Positions 22,041-31,700 of a stretch of DNA of 64,000 nucleotides are shown here, one piece after another; within the stretch, counting starts at the first letter, position 1; the number at the start of each line of letters is the position of its first letter. The DNA is from Pictodentalium vernedei (Eukaryota > Mollusca > Scaphopoda > Dentaliida > Dentaliidae), in contig CM062296.1 in NCBI GenBank assembly GCA_031216915.1, positions 454,894,287 to 454,958,286 on the forward strand, written 5' to 3'. The translations under genes and the position numbers were made by a program. Below the pieces are notes generated by a model. That model had not been told where the DNA came from. It did not search any database and worked only from the letters and a program-made list of their open reading frames with translations.

Positions 22041-23258
22041 TTAGTGGACGACATTCTGAGCAACAGATAACCGACCTAAACAATGCAGGTCTCCAGAAAT
22101 GGACTCAATATTTCTGAGATAAAAATTCGTAAATGTGGATGGCTGAGACCAATAAGCAGCCTTCATTAAATCTGTAATAGCAACACTATTAGCATAAGCC
22201 CAGGAAGTAGAAAGAGCTCTTACTTCATGAGCAGAAATCTTAAGCACAGACTGCTGAGAAGAAGATAAATCTTCATAAGCAGTACGGATAGTTAACTGAA
22301 TCCATCTAGCAATAGAATGGACTGAAATGTCCTTTCTATTAGGCATCAAAGACAGAAAGAAACGTTTCCGTCCCTTTCTGATAAACTGAGATCTCTGTTT
22401 ATAGATACGTAGTGCTCTAACAGGACAGAGTAAAGGCCTACGCCCGTCTGAAGATGGAAGAGCCTTAATAACAATAGGTTCCGGATATTTATTAGGAGCC
22501 TGATTCTTAGCTAAAAAACCCACATTAGTAGTGAAGGTGATAGTGTTCCCAACACTACGATAATGAGAATCATCCACCGATAGTGCATGAAGCTCACTGA
22601 CTCTTCTGGCAGAAGAGAAAGCTAAGAGAAAAGCTGTCTTATAAGATAAGAATTTGAAATCTACTGTCCCAAGAGGTTCAAATGGCTTTTCCTTCAATTT
22701 AAGGAGAACCCAAGCTAAATTCCACTTAGGAATTAATCTAAGAGTTCTGGGTCTATTTATCGAAAAGTTTCTAACCAATTTCGATAAAGAGACATTAGAT
22801 CCAATTTGTAAACTATCATGATGTGCATAGGTATCAGATAACATAGATCTATAACCCTTTATAGTAACAGGCTGCAGTTTGATTTCGTCAAACAAGTATA
22901 CTAGAAAGTTTGCAATGTCTGGTATAGAGGGATCAAATATATCTACAGAATGATCCCTACACCAACGACGAAAAACCTTCCACTTAGCCGCATAGTTTAG
23001 CGAAGAGGAGGTCCTCCTACAGTTAGAAATCGCGTCCACTGCTCGTCCTATAAAGTGCTTGCCATGCAAGAAGGACCGCACAACGGAAAAACGTGAAGGT
23101 TGAGACCTTGCGGGTTGTGATGGAGTTGGCGCGATTTCCCCTGCGAAAGAAGATCCTCTCGTGGAGGAAGCTTCCGCGGTAGGTCCCACAACAGACACCT
23201 GAGTAGATTTATCCACGGTCTCTGTGGCGACAGAGATGCTACCAACAGAATCTTGCAT
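22041..23258 (-). CDS. Tyrosine recombinase of DIRS copy B
   Basis: About 405 residues from the Met at 23258 (MQDSVGSISV). It integrates the circular DNA copy of the element by site-specific recombination, in place of a DDE integrase. A core-binding-like region precedes the catalytic part (LNYAAKWKVFRRWC, IANFLVYLF, IKGYRSMLSDTYAHH, residues ~88-147). Catalytic residues visible: Arg219 in SSARRVSELHAL, His344 and Arg347 in SAHEVRALSTSWAY, Tyr380 in STFTNFYLRNI; Trp370 stands where many relatives have His. The frame stays open upstream to 24929, but that part overlies RT/RNase H and is probably not coding. I chose MQD because it gives a normal-sized protein and is conserved in copy D. It overlaps the RT ORF by 211 nt. 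Confidence 0.85.
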   Translation of the reverse strand: MQDSVGSISVATETVDKSTQVSVVGPTAEASSTRGSSFAGEIAPTPSQPARSQPSRFSVVRSFLHGKHFIGRAVDAISNCRRTSSSLNYAAKWKVFRRWCRDHSVDIFDPSIPDIANFLVYLFDEIKLQPVTIKGYRSMLSDTYAHHDSLQIGSNVSLSKLVRNFSINRPRTLRLIPKWNLAWVLLKLKEKPFEPLGTVDFKFLSYKTAFLLAFSSARRVSELHALSVDDSHYRSVGNTITFTTNVGFLAKNQAPNKYPEPIVIKALPSSDGRRPLLCPVRALRIYKQRSQFIRKGRKRFFLSLMPNRKDISVHSIARWIQLTIRTAYEDLSSSQQSVLKISAHEVRALSTSWAYANSVAITDLMKAAYWSQPSTFTNFYLRNIESISGDLHCLGRLSVAQNVVH

Positions 23259-25312
23259 TGAGATTGTTTTATCTTTAGCAATACTTGTTGAATTAACGGC
23301 GCTGGAGGATACGCATATCCTATCATTCCGTCCCAAGGGATCGACAGAGCGTCTACTGCAAATGCTCTTGGATCCGGACACGGGGACACATACGTCTGCA
23401 ACTGATTGTTGAGATGTGTCGCAAATAAGTCTATCATTGGCCGTTGCCATTGGTAGCAAATCTGATTGAATACTTGTTTGTTGAGAGTCCACTCCGACGG
23501 CAACAAGCGACCCTTTCGTGAAAGGGAGTCTGCTAGCACATTCAGACGACCCGGTATGTGACGGACCGAAAGAAGAACGTGATGTTCTAACGCAAACAGA
23601 AGGATTCTTTCCGTTAGATTGAACAACGGAACTGAATGAGTGCCTCCCTGATTCCGTATATACGCCACTACTGTCGTATTGTCGGATAGGATTTGGACAT
23701 GAGCATCGTGAATAATGTCCATCCAGTGACGTAACGCAAGCCAAATTGACATCATTTCCTTGATGTTTATGTGCTTGCACAGGAATTGCGGATCCCAAAG
23801 ACCCTGGCATCTCGAATCCGTTGGGATTAATGATGCACCCCAACCTGTTTGACTGGCATCCGTCATAACGGTAAAACTCGGATCCGGCAACTGCAGCGGA
23901 ACTCCTTGAGTTAACCACTGAATGTTTGCCCAAGTCTGAATCTCTTGTTTCACTTGATCTGACAAGAGAACGTCTACATCGAGCGAATGAATTTTCACAC
24001 TCCAATTCTGAGTCAGGAAAATTTGAAGAGGACGTGTGCGTAGCCGCCCCATCGGAATGAGATCCGCGGCGGCTCCGCACAGACCTATCAGTCTCATAAA
24101 TTCTCTCGCCGTGACTTTGTCTGCATGCAGACAATAGCGAGCGTAACAACTGACTAATTTCGCTCTGGTTAACGGCAGACGAACGAGATTGTTGTGCGTC
24201 TCGAAGCTCATTCCCAGATGAGTGAATGACTTGGACGGCACCAGATCCGACTTCTCCTCGTTTACTATGAAACCGAGACGTCGGAGCAATAGAAGAAGAT
24301 TCTGAACATCGTTCTGAAGCGTTAACTCGTTGCCGTACCTCTGAAGAATGTCGTCCAGGTAGGCCGACGTTACCGCAGACGAATGAGCTCGGAAGTAGAT
24401 CATTACCGAGTTCATTACCCGAGTGAAAGCCCAGGGTGCTAGATTCAATCCGAAGCACATGGCCCGGAACTGATACACCACTCCTAGGACTGCGAAGCGT
24501 AGATACTTTCGGAATGTCGGATGTACCATGACATGAAAGTACGCATCTTTGAGATCTATGCTCGTTGCATAATCGTTCACCCGAATACTCGCTCTGACCG
24601 ATCGAATCGTCTCCATATAAAACTTCGGAGCGACGATCAGCTTGTTTATCCAGCTCAAATCTATGACTGGACGGAACGAGCCGTCTGGTTTCGGAACCAG
24701 AAACAGATGGCTGTAGAATCCCAGAGATTCCTGGTTTTCTACGACCTCTACCGCGTTCTTCATTAAAAGAGACTGCACCTCTGATAACAGAGCGTCTCTT
24801 TTCTGTGGATTTGACGGAAGATGAGTCCACTTTGGACTTCGAGTTAATGGAGGCTTTCGTTTGAAGGATATCTTTAGACCTTCCGAAGTCACTCCTCTCA
24901 CCCAAGGGTCGTCCGTAATCGACGCCCACTCTTGTGAAAAACTCGACAACCTTCCGCCAACCGGAACGCGATAGAGGTTTAAGCCATCACCTCCTGGACC
25001 TGCGAGGCCTGCGGTAGGAGAAACCACGTCTTCCACGACCCGCACCTCGCCTCGTCGACCTCGGGTCGTCCGACCGATTGTCCCGGCCTGAAGGACGTCC
25101 CGAACGAGAGTCGCTATCCTGACGGTCTCTCGAATAAGACCAAGAGGACGCACCGGAACCTCTATAGGAACCTCTCTTGGGCGCATTAGACCCAGAAGTG
25201 CCTGTCTTATTCGTGTCTGCTGTATCCGACTTTTTAGGAGCGGATCTGAACAACAGAGAATCATTAGCTTTCTTTTTAATTTTATCATAAATAGCCGAAA
25301 GCTTGCCGTCAA
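23048..25312 (-). CDS. Reverse transcriptase - RNase H of DIRS copy B
   Basis: Open frame of 754 residues. The RT core is at about 195-375: VPKPDGSFRPVIDLSWINKL, block A SIDLKDAYFHV with Asp253, FGLNLAPWAFTRVM, and catalytic YLDD with Asp320-Asp321. RNase H spans about 478-600, with Asp485 (VMTDAS), Glu519 (NIKEM), Asp544 (LSDNTT) and Asp595 (LADSLSR), so all four acidic residues are present. The C-terminal part (PMIDLFATHLNNQL, AVDALSIPWDG, YAYPPAPLI, LVASLSPQRPW) matches the conserved post-RNase-H region of DIRS, where a methyltransferase-like domain has been described. The first ~100 residues overlap gag in another frame, and the Met at 25312 is unproven as a start; a frameshift from gag is equally possible. 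Confidence 0.88.
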   Translation of the reverse strand: MTASFRLFMIKLKRKLMILCCSDPLLKSRIQQTRIRQALLGLMRPREVPIEVPVRPLGLIRETVRIATLVRDVLQAGTIGRTTRGRRGEVRVVEDVVSPTAGLAGPGGDGLNLYRVPVGGRLSSFSQEWASITDDPWVRGVTSEGLKISFKRKPPLTRSPKWTHLPSNPQKRDALLSEVQSLLMKNAVEVVENQESLGFYSHLFLVPKPDGSFRPVIDLSWINKLIVAPKFYMETIRSVRASIRVNDYATSIDLKDAYFHVMVHPTFRKYLRFAVLGVVYQFRAMCFGLNLAPWAFTRVMNSVMIYFRAHSSAVTSAYLDDILQRYGNELTLQNDVQNLLLLLRRLGFIVNEEKSDLVPSKSFTHLGMSFETHNNLVRLPLTRAKLVSCYARYCLHADKVTAREFMRLIGLCGAAADLIPMGRLRTRPLQIFLTQNWSVKIHSLDVDVLLSDQVKQEIQTWANIQWLTQGVPLQLPDPSFTVMTDASQTGWGASLIPTDSRCQGLWDPQFLCKHINIKEMMSIWLALRHWMDIIHDAHVQILSDNTTVVAYIRNQGGTHSVPLFNLTERILLFALEHHVLLSVRHIPGRLNVLADSLSRKGRLLPSEWTLNKQVFNQICYQWQRPMIDLFATHLNNQLQTYVSPCPDPRAFAVDALSIPWDGMIGYAYPPAPLIQQVLLKIKQSQCKILLVASLSPQRPWINLLRCLLWDLPRKLPPREDLLSQGKSRQLHHNPQGLNLHVFPLCGPSCMASTL

Positions 25313-27089
25313 AGAGAAGTTCTCCTGAGACCGAAGCGACTCTAAGAGAGTTCTTCACCTTAGAATCCACTAGTGTGGATGTAGCTAGGGCTGCGTCACG
25401 TCTAACCAACTCCAGATTTGCCACTGAAAGGGCGGAGTTACACGTGGAATAAGCTACTGCCCTTGAAAGAAGTCTTAAAGAGGATTGTATATCCTGAAAC
25501 TCTTCCCCTTGAAGGCGCAGTGATAACGCCTTAGTAAGGTGATCTGCGTAAGATAAGGCATCTAAATTGGCTCTGTTAGACGCAATAGCTGTTTCCAACA
25601 CCGCGGTTGGAATAGAAGCTGACGACGGTAATGATAGCTCTAAGTCTTCCGCCTCGTCGTCCATACGCAGAGGAACTCTCGGTATACCCTGTCCTGCCGT
25701 ATCGAATTTATTCCTTGCATTAATGAAAGGCAGGTTAAGAGTATTAGCGGACAAGAAACTTGCTTTCCCCGTCCTGAAAGCAAGTTTAAATATAGCGTCG
25801 TTCAATAATTCAAATGTTCTTGCAACATTATTGGACTGCAACGGAAACTCGGGAGCGATGTCCCTGAACCGCTCAAAAAATTCAGAGTCCAATGACGCTA
25901 TAATTCTCTTGTCCGGAAGCGCAGCAGTCTGGCCCGACGGAACAACTTGAGGGAGAAAGTGCCGGATGAAGTCCACGGCAGCTTTATGTTGTTCCGAAAG
26001 GGATAGCTCCAATTCATCCGTATCCCTTTCACCATCCGGTCGGACCTCCCGATGTTCCCGGTCATCCGCCCCCGATGCTTCGGCGGAGCGTACCGACCCA
26101 GCGCCGTCGGATAATTCTCGATCCGACACCGTTTCTGTCGGCTGCTGGGATGCTGCGATAAGCTGTGCTATCTGCACAAGAATGTCCGACGTCGAGACCT
26201 GCGGAGGCGCAGTCTTTCGCTGCTTCGCCGAGGGCAGCTCCGCATCAGATGGCTCCGGCATACTTTTCCTATGCGAACGTCCGGAGTCCATCGGTCTCGA
26301 ATCCCTGGCTGCCGGATGGTGTGACCTGGTCGCCGAAGAATCCTTCATCGGCGAAGCTGGTAAAATATCGGAGGTCACGCAGCCAAGGTGCGGTCGTGTG
26401 CGCTGACGAGAAGAGGAAGCCTTAACAGTCTCTGCGGACTGCTTATACAACGGAGCGTCCCGAGCGACGGACGTATGCTCCGCTAAAGACACATTTTGTA
26501 CCACAACATCTGGTCCCAGATGTTGTTGTACGAGAGAGGGACCTCTCTCGCTCGCGGCCCGGCTGGACCTGGACGAGCTAGGAACCGGACTAAAAGGCTT
26601 CCTCCGTTCTCGTTTACTATCCGCCGTCACTGGGTGTGCATCTATTATGTTTATAGTGCTCGCATCACCCAAAATTTCCTCTTGGACCGCATCGGACGAA
26701 CCCGGCTGCCGAACCATTCGGTGAATGGACGCTACACTGGGCGAGCTAGCGGACGACATTTGTCTAATCTCCATGAGCACTTTTGCCGCTAGCTCTGAAT
26801 TCATTTGTGACGACGGACGCACACTTGAAGAAGATAACATGGAAACATCACCCTGTTCTGGTTCCTCTGAAATAGAAACTGAGAGAGTAGAGTGACCTTG
26901 TGGAGAAAGAGCCGGCATCGCTCTTTCTCCAGAAACAACATATCGTGACACACGTTTCCAATGTTTCTCATCCCAATGTTCACATATAGGACAGGGATTA
27001 ATGCGAGAACACTGACTACAATTAATACAATGATCATGAAAGTCAGAGGAAGATTTCTTCCTATTACAATTTGAACAATGTCCCTTCAT
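24987..27089 (-). CDS. Gag-like protein of DIRS copy B
   Basis: 700 residues from MKGHCSNC at 27089. That start is shared with copy D, where upstream codons are not open, so I reject the longer frame to 27140. The N-terminus carries a cysteine cluster, C5-x2-C8 ... C21-x2-C24-x2-C27 ... C33-x2-C36, followed by DEKHWKRVSRYV, probably zinc-binding. The middle is Ser/Pro-rich and low in complexity. A conserved helical block follows (LSEQHKAAVDFIRHFLP; SYADHLTKALSLRLQGEEFQ; ALSVANLELVRRDAALATS). The C-terminus is an Arg/Gly/Ser-rich nucleic-acid-binding tail ending RRPRRSRR. By position and composition it should be the structural protein. It overlaps RT by 326 nt. Confidence 0.85.
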   Translation of the reverse strand: MKGHCSNCNRKKSSSDFHDHCINCSQCSRINPCPICEHWDEKHWKRVSRYVVSGERAMPALSPQGHSTLSVSISEEPEQGDVSMLSSSSVRPSSQMNSELAAKVLMEIRQMSSASSPSVASIHRMVRQPGSSDAVQEEILGDASTINIIDAHPVTADSKRERRKPFSPVPSSSRSSRAASERGPSLVQQHLGPDVVVQNVSLAEHTSVARDAPLYKQSAETVKASSSRQRTRPHLGCVTSDILPASPMKDSSATRSHHPAARDSRPMDSGRSHRKSMPEPSDAELPSAKQRKTAPPQVSTSDILVQIAQLIAASQQPTETVSDRELSDGAGSVRSAEASGADDREHREVRPDGERDTDELELSLSEQHKAAVDFIRHFLPQVVPSGQTAALPDKRIIASLDSEFFERFRDIAPEFPLQSNNVARTFELLNDAIFKLAFRTGKASFLSANTLNLPFINARNKFDTAGQGIPRVPLRMDDEAEDLELSLPSSASIPTAVLETAIASNRANLDALSYADHLTKALSLRLQGEEFQDIQSSLRLLSRAVAYSTCNSALSVANLELVRRDAALATSTLVDSKVKNSLRVASVSGELLFDGKLSAIYDKIKKKANDSLLFRSAPKKSDTADTNKTGTSGSNAPKRGSYRGSGASSWSYSRDRQDSDSRSGRPSGRDNRSDDPRSTRRGAGRGRRGFSYRRPRRSRR

Positions 27090-27974
27090 TGTGAAAGAAC
27101 AACAATAAGTCCTAGTTACTCGCAAAAACCCCTGACACAAAGATACATAATAACATGATCCATTAATAAATGAAAAAACAATTGCAAAACAAAATAATTT
27201 TGAAAAAATATTTTTTCAGAGAAGCCCAAGTTGCTGAAAAGTAACGTTCAGCCCCGATGGATCCGATGGCAAAGTGTGGTCAAAAATTTTAAATTTATAT
27301 AAAATAATTAATGAGACACTTTCGGATAATATAAATGTATCTTATAATGAGATAAACTACCACAAAGGCAAACAGCCCCCCTCAAAAAAGGCTGTTGCCA
27401 ATGAAAACAAACAGTGTAAACACACTAGAAAACATGACTCCAGGCACTGAAAAAACTGGCCCGGAATCAGTCATCAATTACACTCTATCTGATGCAAAAC
27501 AGAGACTCCCAGGGGAGAATCTGTAGAACATCAGATGGAAGATGCAGAACACAAACGTTATACACCCATGGGTGAAAACGTAACTATGGGGAAAATAACA
27601 GAAAACATTCTGTAACCAAGCAACTCTCCCAGGAAATTTTAGAAATGAAACTTCTCAAAAATATGCCAAAAGCATGGGAGAATTGCCAGGGGGGACTTTA
27701 GAAGGCTAGGGGAGAGGAAACACTGAATAAGCAGTGCAACAATTAGCAAGAATGACAACAAGAGGCCCATGCCTCGAAAATAGGCAACTTAACATAATTT
27801 CATCAAAAAATTTTAAGTACAACCCTGATTATTTTTTGCCACTTCTTTTTCCTCTCCTCCTTCTATCCTCCTTAGAATCACATTTTCTCCAAAAATTACG
27901 TGTCTGGCATCCTTTAAACTGAGATTTACAAGCACAAAGATCAGTGAGATGTTGACTGATGAAGGGCCAAACAG
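27090..27974 (-). other. 5' leader of DIRS copy B
   Basis: About 885 bases between gag start and 5' ITR, noncoding. Similar leaders lie in copies A, C and D and in the 16.4-kb fragment (CACCCxTxGGTGAxxACGTAA motif; TTACAGCCCTGA-like motif near the ITR side). I see no further signal. Confidence 0.6.
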
Positions 27975-28164
27975 AGAATGATAATTGGCGCCAATTTCGG
28001 GACGACTGCGTCACTGCGCATGCGCAGTAGAGGCGTACTATGGAGGTCCTTTAGGACATGATTTCTTTTTGTTTTGGATGCAAATTTTGGGGATTGGGGG
28101 GCAAAATTTGTGTTTGGCCCTGGTTTTGTTGGAGTTAGCACCAGCTAAGTCTGGGTCATTGGTA
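27975..28164. repeat. 5' inverted terminal repeat of DIRS copy B
   Basis: Exact complement of 21083-21272 by eye. It contains TGCGCATGCGCA at 28015-28026. A 12-base tip follows to 28176. Confidence 0.92.
28015..28026. promoter_or_regulatory. TGCGCATGCGCA palindrome in 5' ITR, NRF1-like site
   Basis: A perfect match to the animal NRF1 consensus (YGCGCAYGCGCR), sitting in the 5' ITR upstream of the gag leader. The same 12-mer is in both ITRs of copies A, B and D and in the left ITR of copy C. A role in transcription of the element is inference. Confidence 0.5.
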
Positions 28165-28176
28165 CAGTATAAAAAT

Positions 28177-28987
28177 ATGAGGATCGTTTGTAGAGGTCCT
28201 CCCATAGACCATCTCTGCCAGGTTTGGTTCACGTCGGCTCAGTAGTTCCGGAAAAGAAGATGAAAATGTGATTTCCCATAGGGTTTCTATAGTAAGAATA
28301 CGCCGCAATTGTGGCCATGTTTGCAACCCGATCAACATTAAATGAGGATCGTTGGTAGAGGGGGTCCCAGTCATCATTTATGTGAAGTATCAAAACATTT
28401 GGCCTGGCCGTTTCAGAGGAGACGATTTTTGAAAATCTACCAATCAGAATCAAAGAATGCCTCTGTCGGCCATGTTTTTCAACCCATGGAAACAAAATGG
28501 GGATCGTTTGTAGAGGACCTCCCATAGACTATCCCTGCCAGGTTTGTTTTCATGTCGCCTCGGTTTTTCCAGAGAAGAAGAGGAAAATGTGATTTCCTAT
28601 AGGGTTTCTACAGTAACTATAAGCTGCAATTGTGGCCATGTTTAGTGACACAATCAACATTAAATGAGGATCGTTGGTAGAGGGGGTCCCAGTCATCATT
28701 TATGTGAAGTTTCAAAACATTTGGCCTGGCAGTTTCAGAGGAGAAGATTTTTGAAAATCCACCAACCAGAATCAAAGAATGCCTCTGGAAGCCATGTTTT
28801 TCATCCGACGGGAACAAAATGAGGATCGTTTGCAGAGGACCTCCCATAGACCATTCCTGCCAAGTTTGGTTCACACCGGCACAGCGGTTACAGAGAAAAA
28901 GATGAAAATGTGAAAAGTTTATGGACAACGACGGACGACAAGTGATTAGAAAAGCTCATATGGCCTTTTAGGCCAGGTGAGCTAAAA
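28177..28987 (+). repeat. P5 (right part): ~320-bp repeats and 3' hairpin end
   Basis: Continuation of the P5 array, with two to three dimeric units starting GAGGATCGTTTGTAGAGG. It ends in GGACAACGACGGACGACAAG and the hairpin AGCTCATATGGCC-TTTTA-GGCCAGGTGAGCT followed by AAAAA. This closing signature is shared with P3, P4 and P6 and marks it as the same kind of pearl-like element. Confidence 0.75.
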
Positions 28988-29243
28988 AAGAGATTTAAAA
29001 GCACAGATGTCAGTTCATTGTTACTGACTTTAGGGCCAAACAAAGAATGACGGTTTGCACCAATTTGGGTACCTTCCTGGATACTGTGCATGTGCAGATC
29101 ACAAAAGTATGGAGGTCCATCAAGGACTTAATATTTTCAGTTTTGCATGCAAATTTGGGGGATGGGGGGCAAAATTTGTGTTTGACCCTGGATTAATTTG
29201 AGTTAGCACCAGCTAGTCTGGGCCATTGGTTGTGGTATGAAAA
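28988..29243 (-). mobile_element. Solo 5' end of an older DIRS copy
   Basis: Degenerate 5' ITR on the minus strand: it aligns with 27920-28176 through AGGGCCAAACAAAGAATGA, TGGGGGGCAAAATTTGTGTTTG and AGTTAGCACCAGCTAGTCTGGG, and ends CATTGGTTGTGGTATGAAAA. The TGCGCATGCGCA palindrome has decayed to TGTGCATGTGCA. No body is attached. DIRS copy C begins at the next base. Confidence 0.75.
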
Positions 29244-29525
29244 GTTAAAAAAATTATAGTAATTTATATATTTTTTATACTTACCAATGACCCAGACTTA
29301 GCTGGTGCTAAACTCTTTAATTCAGGGCCAAACACAAATTTTGTCCACCCAATCCCCAAATTACATGTCCTATATGGTCCTCCATACATTTACTCCTCTG
29401 CGCATGCGCAGTGTCAAGGAGGTCTCGAAATTGGCACCAATTATCATTCTTACAACCAGTGCCTGGCAAGCGTTATGTACTCAGCGGGGAGGTATGAGTT
29501 CCCAACTCATGGGAGGGCCATCCTC

Positions 29526-29613
29526 GTCTGGGTCATTGGTAAGTATAAAAAATATATAAATTACTATAAATTTTTTAACATTTTTATGCTGTACCAATGA
29601 CACAGACTAAGCT
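29526..29613. repeat. Internal complementary region (ICR) of DIRS copy C
   Basis: 29526-29579 is complementary to the 3' tip and 29580-29613 to the 5' tip (36994-37027). Block sizes of 54 and 34 are the same as in copies A, B and D, with a few substitutions. Confidence 0.85.
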
Positions 29614-30199
29614 GAATAGTAAATAGGCTGGAGGGCCTAGGACATAAAGGAAAATCCAGTAAGCTCAATTATCTATAACAGAATATCCCCTCTAGGAGAA
29701 AAGGAGAGATAGGCATTACATGTATCTTTCTTATTTATATTAAAGAAGAAAGACACAATAGCGATCAGTAATTGAGCATAATAATCATCAATGATCTCTA
29801 TTAACATCCAGTATAACCCTTTATACTAATATTTTTAAAGGTAAGCCAATAAATAAAGTAAGTCCAGAGAAATGAGACTCTTTATATTCATTAAAAGTGT
29901 CCGAGGATTGTATATTAACGCTCGTTTGACACATGACATATACAAATGCTTCACACCGAGCTACACTTTAAAAATATTACATGGATGAGTAAACATTAGC
30001 TATACACTTTAAAACCATCCCAGTACCGACTTGGAATTACTGACTCTAGGGCAGGTATTCCCTTGCTTTTCACTATAAAGCAGGTGACCTAAGGGAACAC
30101 CCCCCCCCCCCCCCCTCCTTCCCCTTGCCCTGGGTCAAATACCCCAGCGCGAAGAGGGCAGCAAGATAGAGTCACTGCCAGAACAGAAAGCCTACATAA

Positions 30200-31700
30200 C
30201 TATAGTTGCAACTGTTTAGTGGACAATATTCTGAGCAACTGAAATGGACCTAAACAATGGAGGTCTCCAAAAATGGACTCAATATTTCTGAGATAGAAAT
30301 TAGTGAATGTGGAAGGTTGAGACCAATATGCAGCCTTCATTAAATCAGTAATAGGAATACAATTAGCATAGGCCCAAGAAGTAGAAAGAGCTCTTACTTC
30401 ATGAGCTGAGATCTTGAGTGCCGACTGCTGAGAAGAAGATAATTTTTCATAAGCAGTATGAATAGTTAATGGAATCCATCTAGCAATAGAAAGAACCATA
30501 ATATCCTTTCTATTAGGCATCAAAGACAGAAAGAAACGCTTACATCCCTTTCTGATGATCTACGTTTGTAAATACGTATTGCTCTAACAGGACAAAGTAA
30601 AGGCCTACGCCCATCAGATGATGGAAGGGCCTTAATAACAATAGGTTCAGGATACTTATTAGGAGCCTGATTCTTAGCCAAAAATCCAACATTGGTGGTA
30701 AAGGTAACAGTATTACCAACACTACGGTAGTGAGAATCATCCACAGAACAGATAGTTCATGAAGCTCACTAACTCTTCTAGCAGAAGAGAAGGCTAAGAG
30801 AAAAGCTGTCTTATATGTTAAGAATTTGAAGTCCACTGTGTCAAGAGGCTCAAAGGGCACTTCTTTTAGCTTAAGAAGAATCCAAGCCAAATTCTACTTG
30901 GGAATTAATCTAAGGGTTCTAGGTCTATTTATCGAAAATTTTTTAACTAATTTAGATAAAGAGACATTAGTTCCAATCATTAAGCTATCATGATGTGCAT
31001 AGGTATAGGATAGCATAGACCTATAACCCTTAATGGTGATAGGCTGCAGTTTATTCTCATCAAACAAGTATACTAGAAAGTTTGCAATGTCTGGAATGGA
31101 AGGATCATAAATATCTACGGAATGATCCCCACACCACTGACGAAAGACCTTCCACTTAGCAGCATAGTTTAGTGAAGAGGAGGTCCTCCTACAGTTAGAA
31201 ATCGCATCCACTGCTCGTCCTGTAAAATGTTTTCCCGTGCAAGAAGGACCGCACAACGGAAATACGAGAAGGTTTAGACCTTGTGGATTGTGATGGAGGA
31301 TGCACGGTTTCCCCTGCGAAAGAAGATCTTCCCGTTGAGGAAGCTTCCTCGGTATGTCCCACAACAGACACCTGAGTAGATTTATCCACGGTCTCTGTGG
31401 AGACAGAGATGCTACCAACAGAATCTTGCATTGAGAATGTTTTATCTTGAGCAATATCTGCTGAATCAACGGCGCTGGAGGATATGCATATCCTATCATT
31501 CCGTCCCAAGAGATCGAGAGAGCATCTACTGCAAACGCTCGAGGATCCGGACAAGGTGACACATACGTCTACAACTGATTGTTGAGATGTGTCGCAAATA
31601 AATCTATCATTGGACGTTCCCATTGGTAGCAAATCTGATTGAATACTTGCTTGTTGAGAGTCCATTCTGACGGCAACAGGGAACCCCTCCATGAAAGGGA
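30200..31700 (-). pseudogene. Tyrosine recombinase pseudogene of DIRS copy C
   Basis: Minus-strand pieces in order: GKHFTGRAVDAISNCRRTSS and LNYAAKWKVFRQWC, SLMIGTNVSLSKLVKKFSIN, LAFSSARRVSELHELS, and LKISAHEVRALSTSWAYAN, ending near TFTNFYLRNIES. The catalytic Arg, His/Arg and Tyr positions are all recognisable. At least three frame changes (near 30530, 30740 and 30890) and stops inactivate it. Confidence 0.85.

Larger units (their letters stand above)
21045..28176 (-). mobile_element. DIRS retrotransposon copy B, apparently complete and coding-competent
   Basis: 7,132 bp from the GTT of the 3' tip to the AAAAAT of the 5' tip. Reading on the minus strand from 28176: 5' ITR, leader, gag, RT/RNase H, tyrosine recombinase, poly(G) tract, ICR, 3' ITR with 54-base extension. 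The 190-bp ITRs are identical by eye. All three main frames are open. There is no integrase, LTR or polypurine-primed LTR structure; the tyrosine recombinase and the ITR/ICR plan define the DIRS order. It sits within P5 repeats without a visible target duplication. Confidence 0.93.

Noticed and set aside
22041..24929. A 962-residue recombinase ORF
   Set aside because: The first ~557 codons overlie RT/RNase H in another phase and show no domain. The recombinase is called from the Met at 23258 and the extra frame is listed only as a finding.
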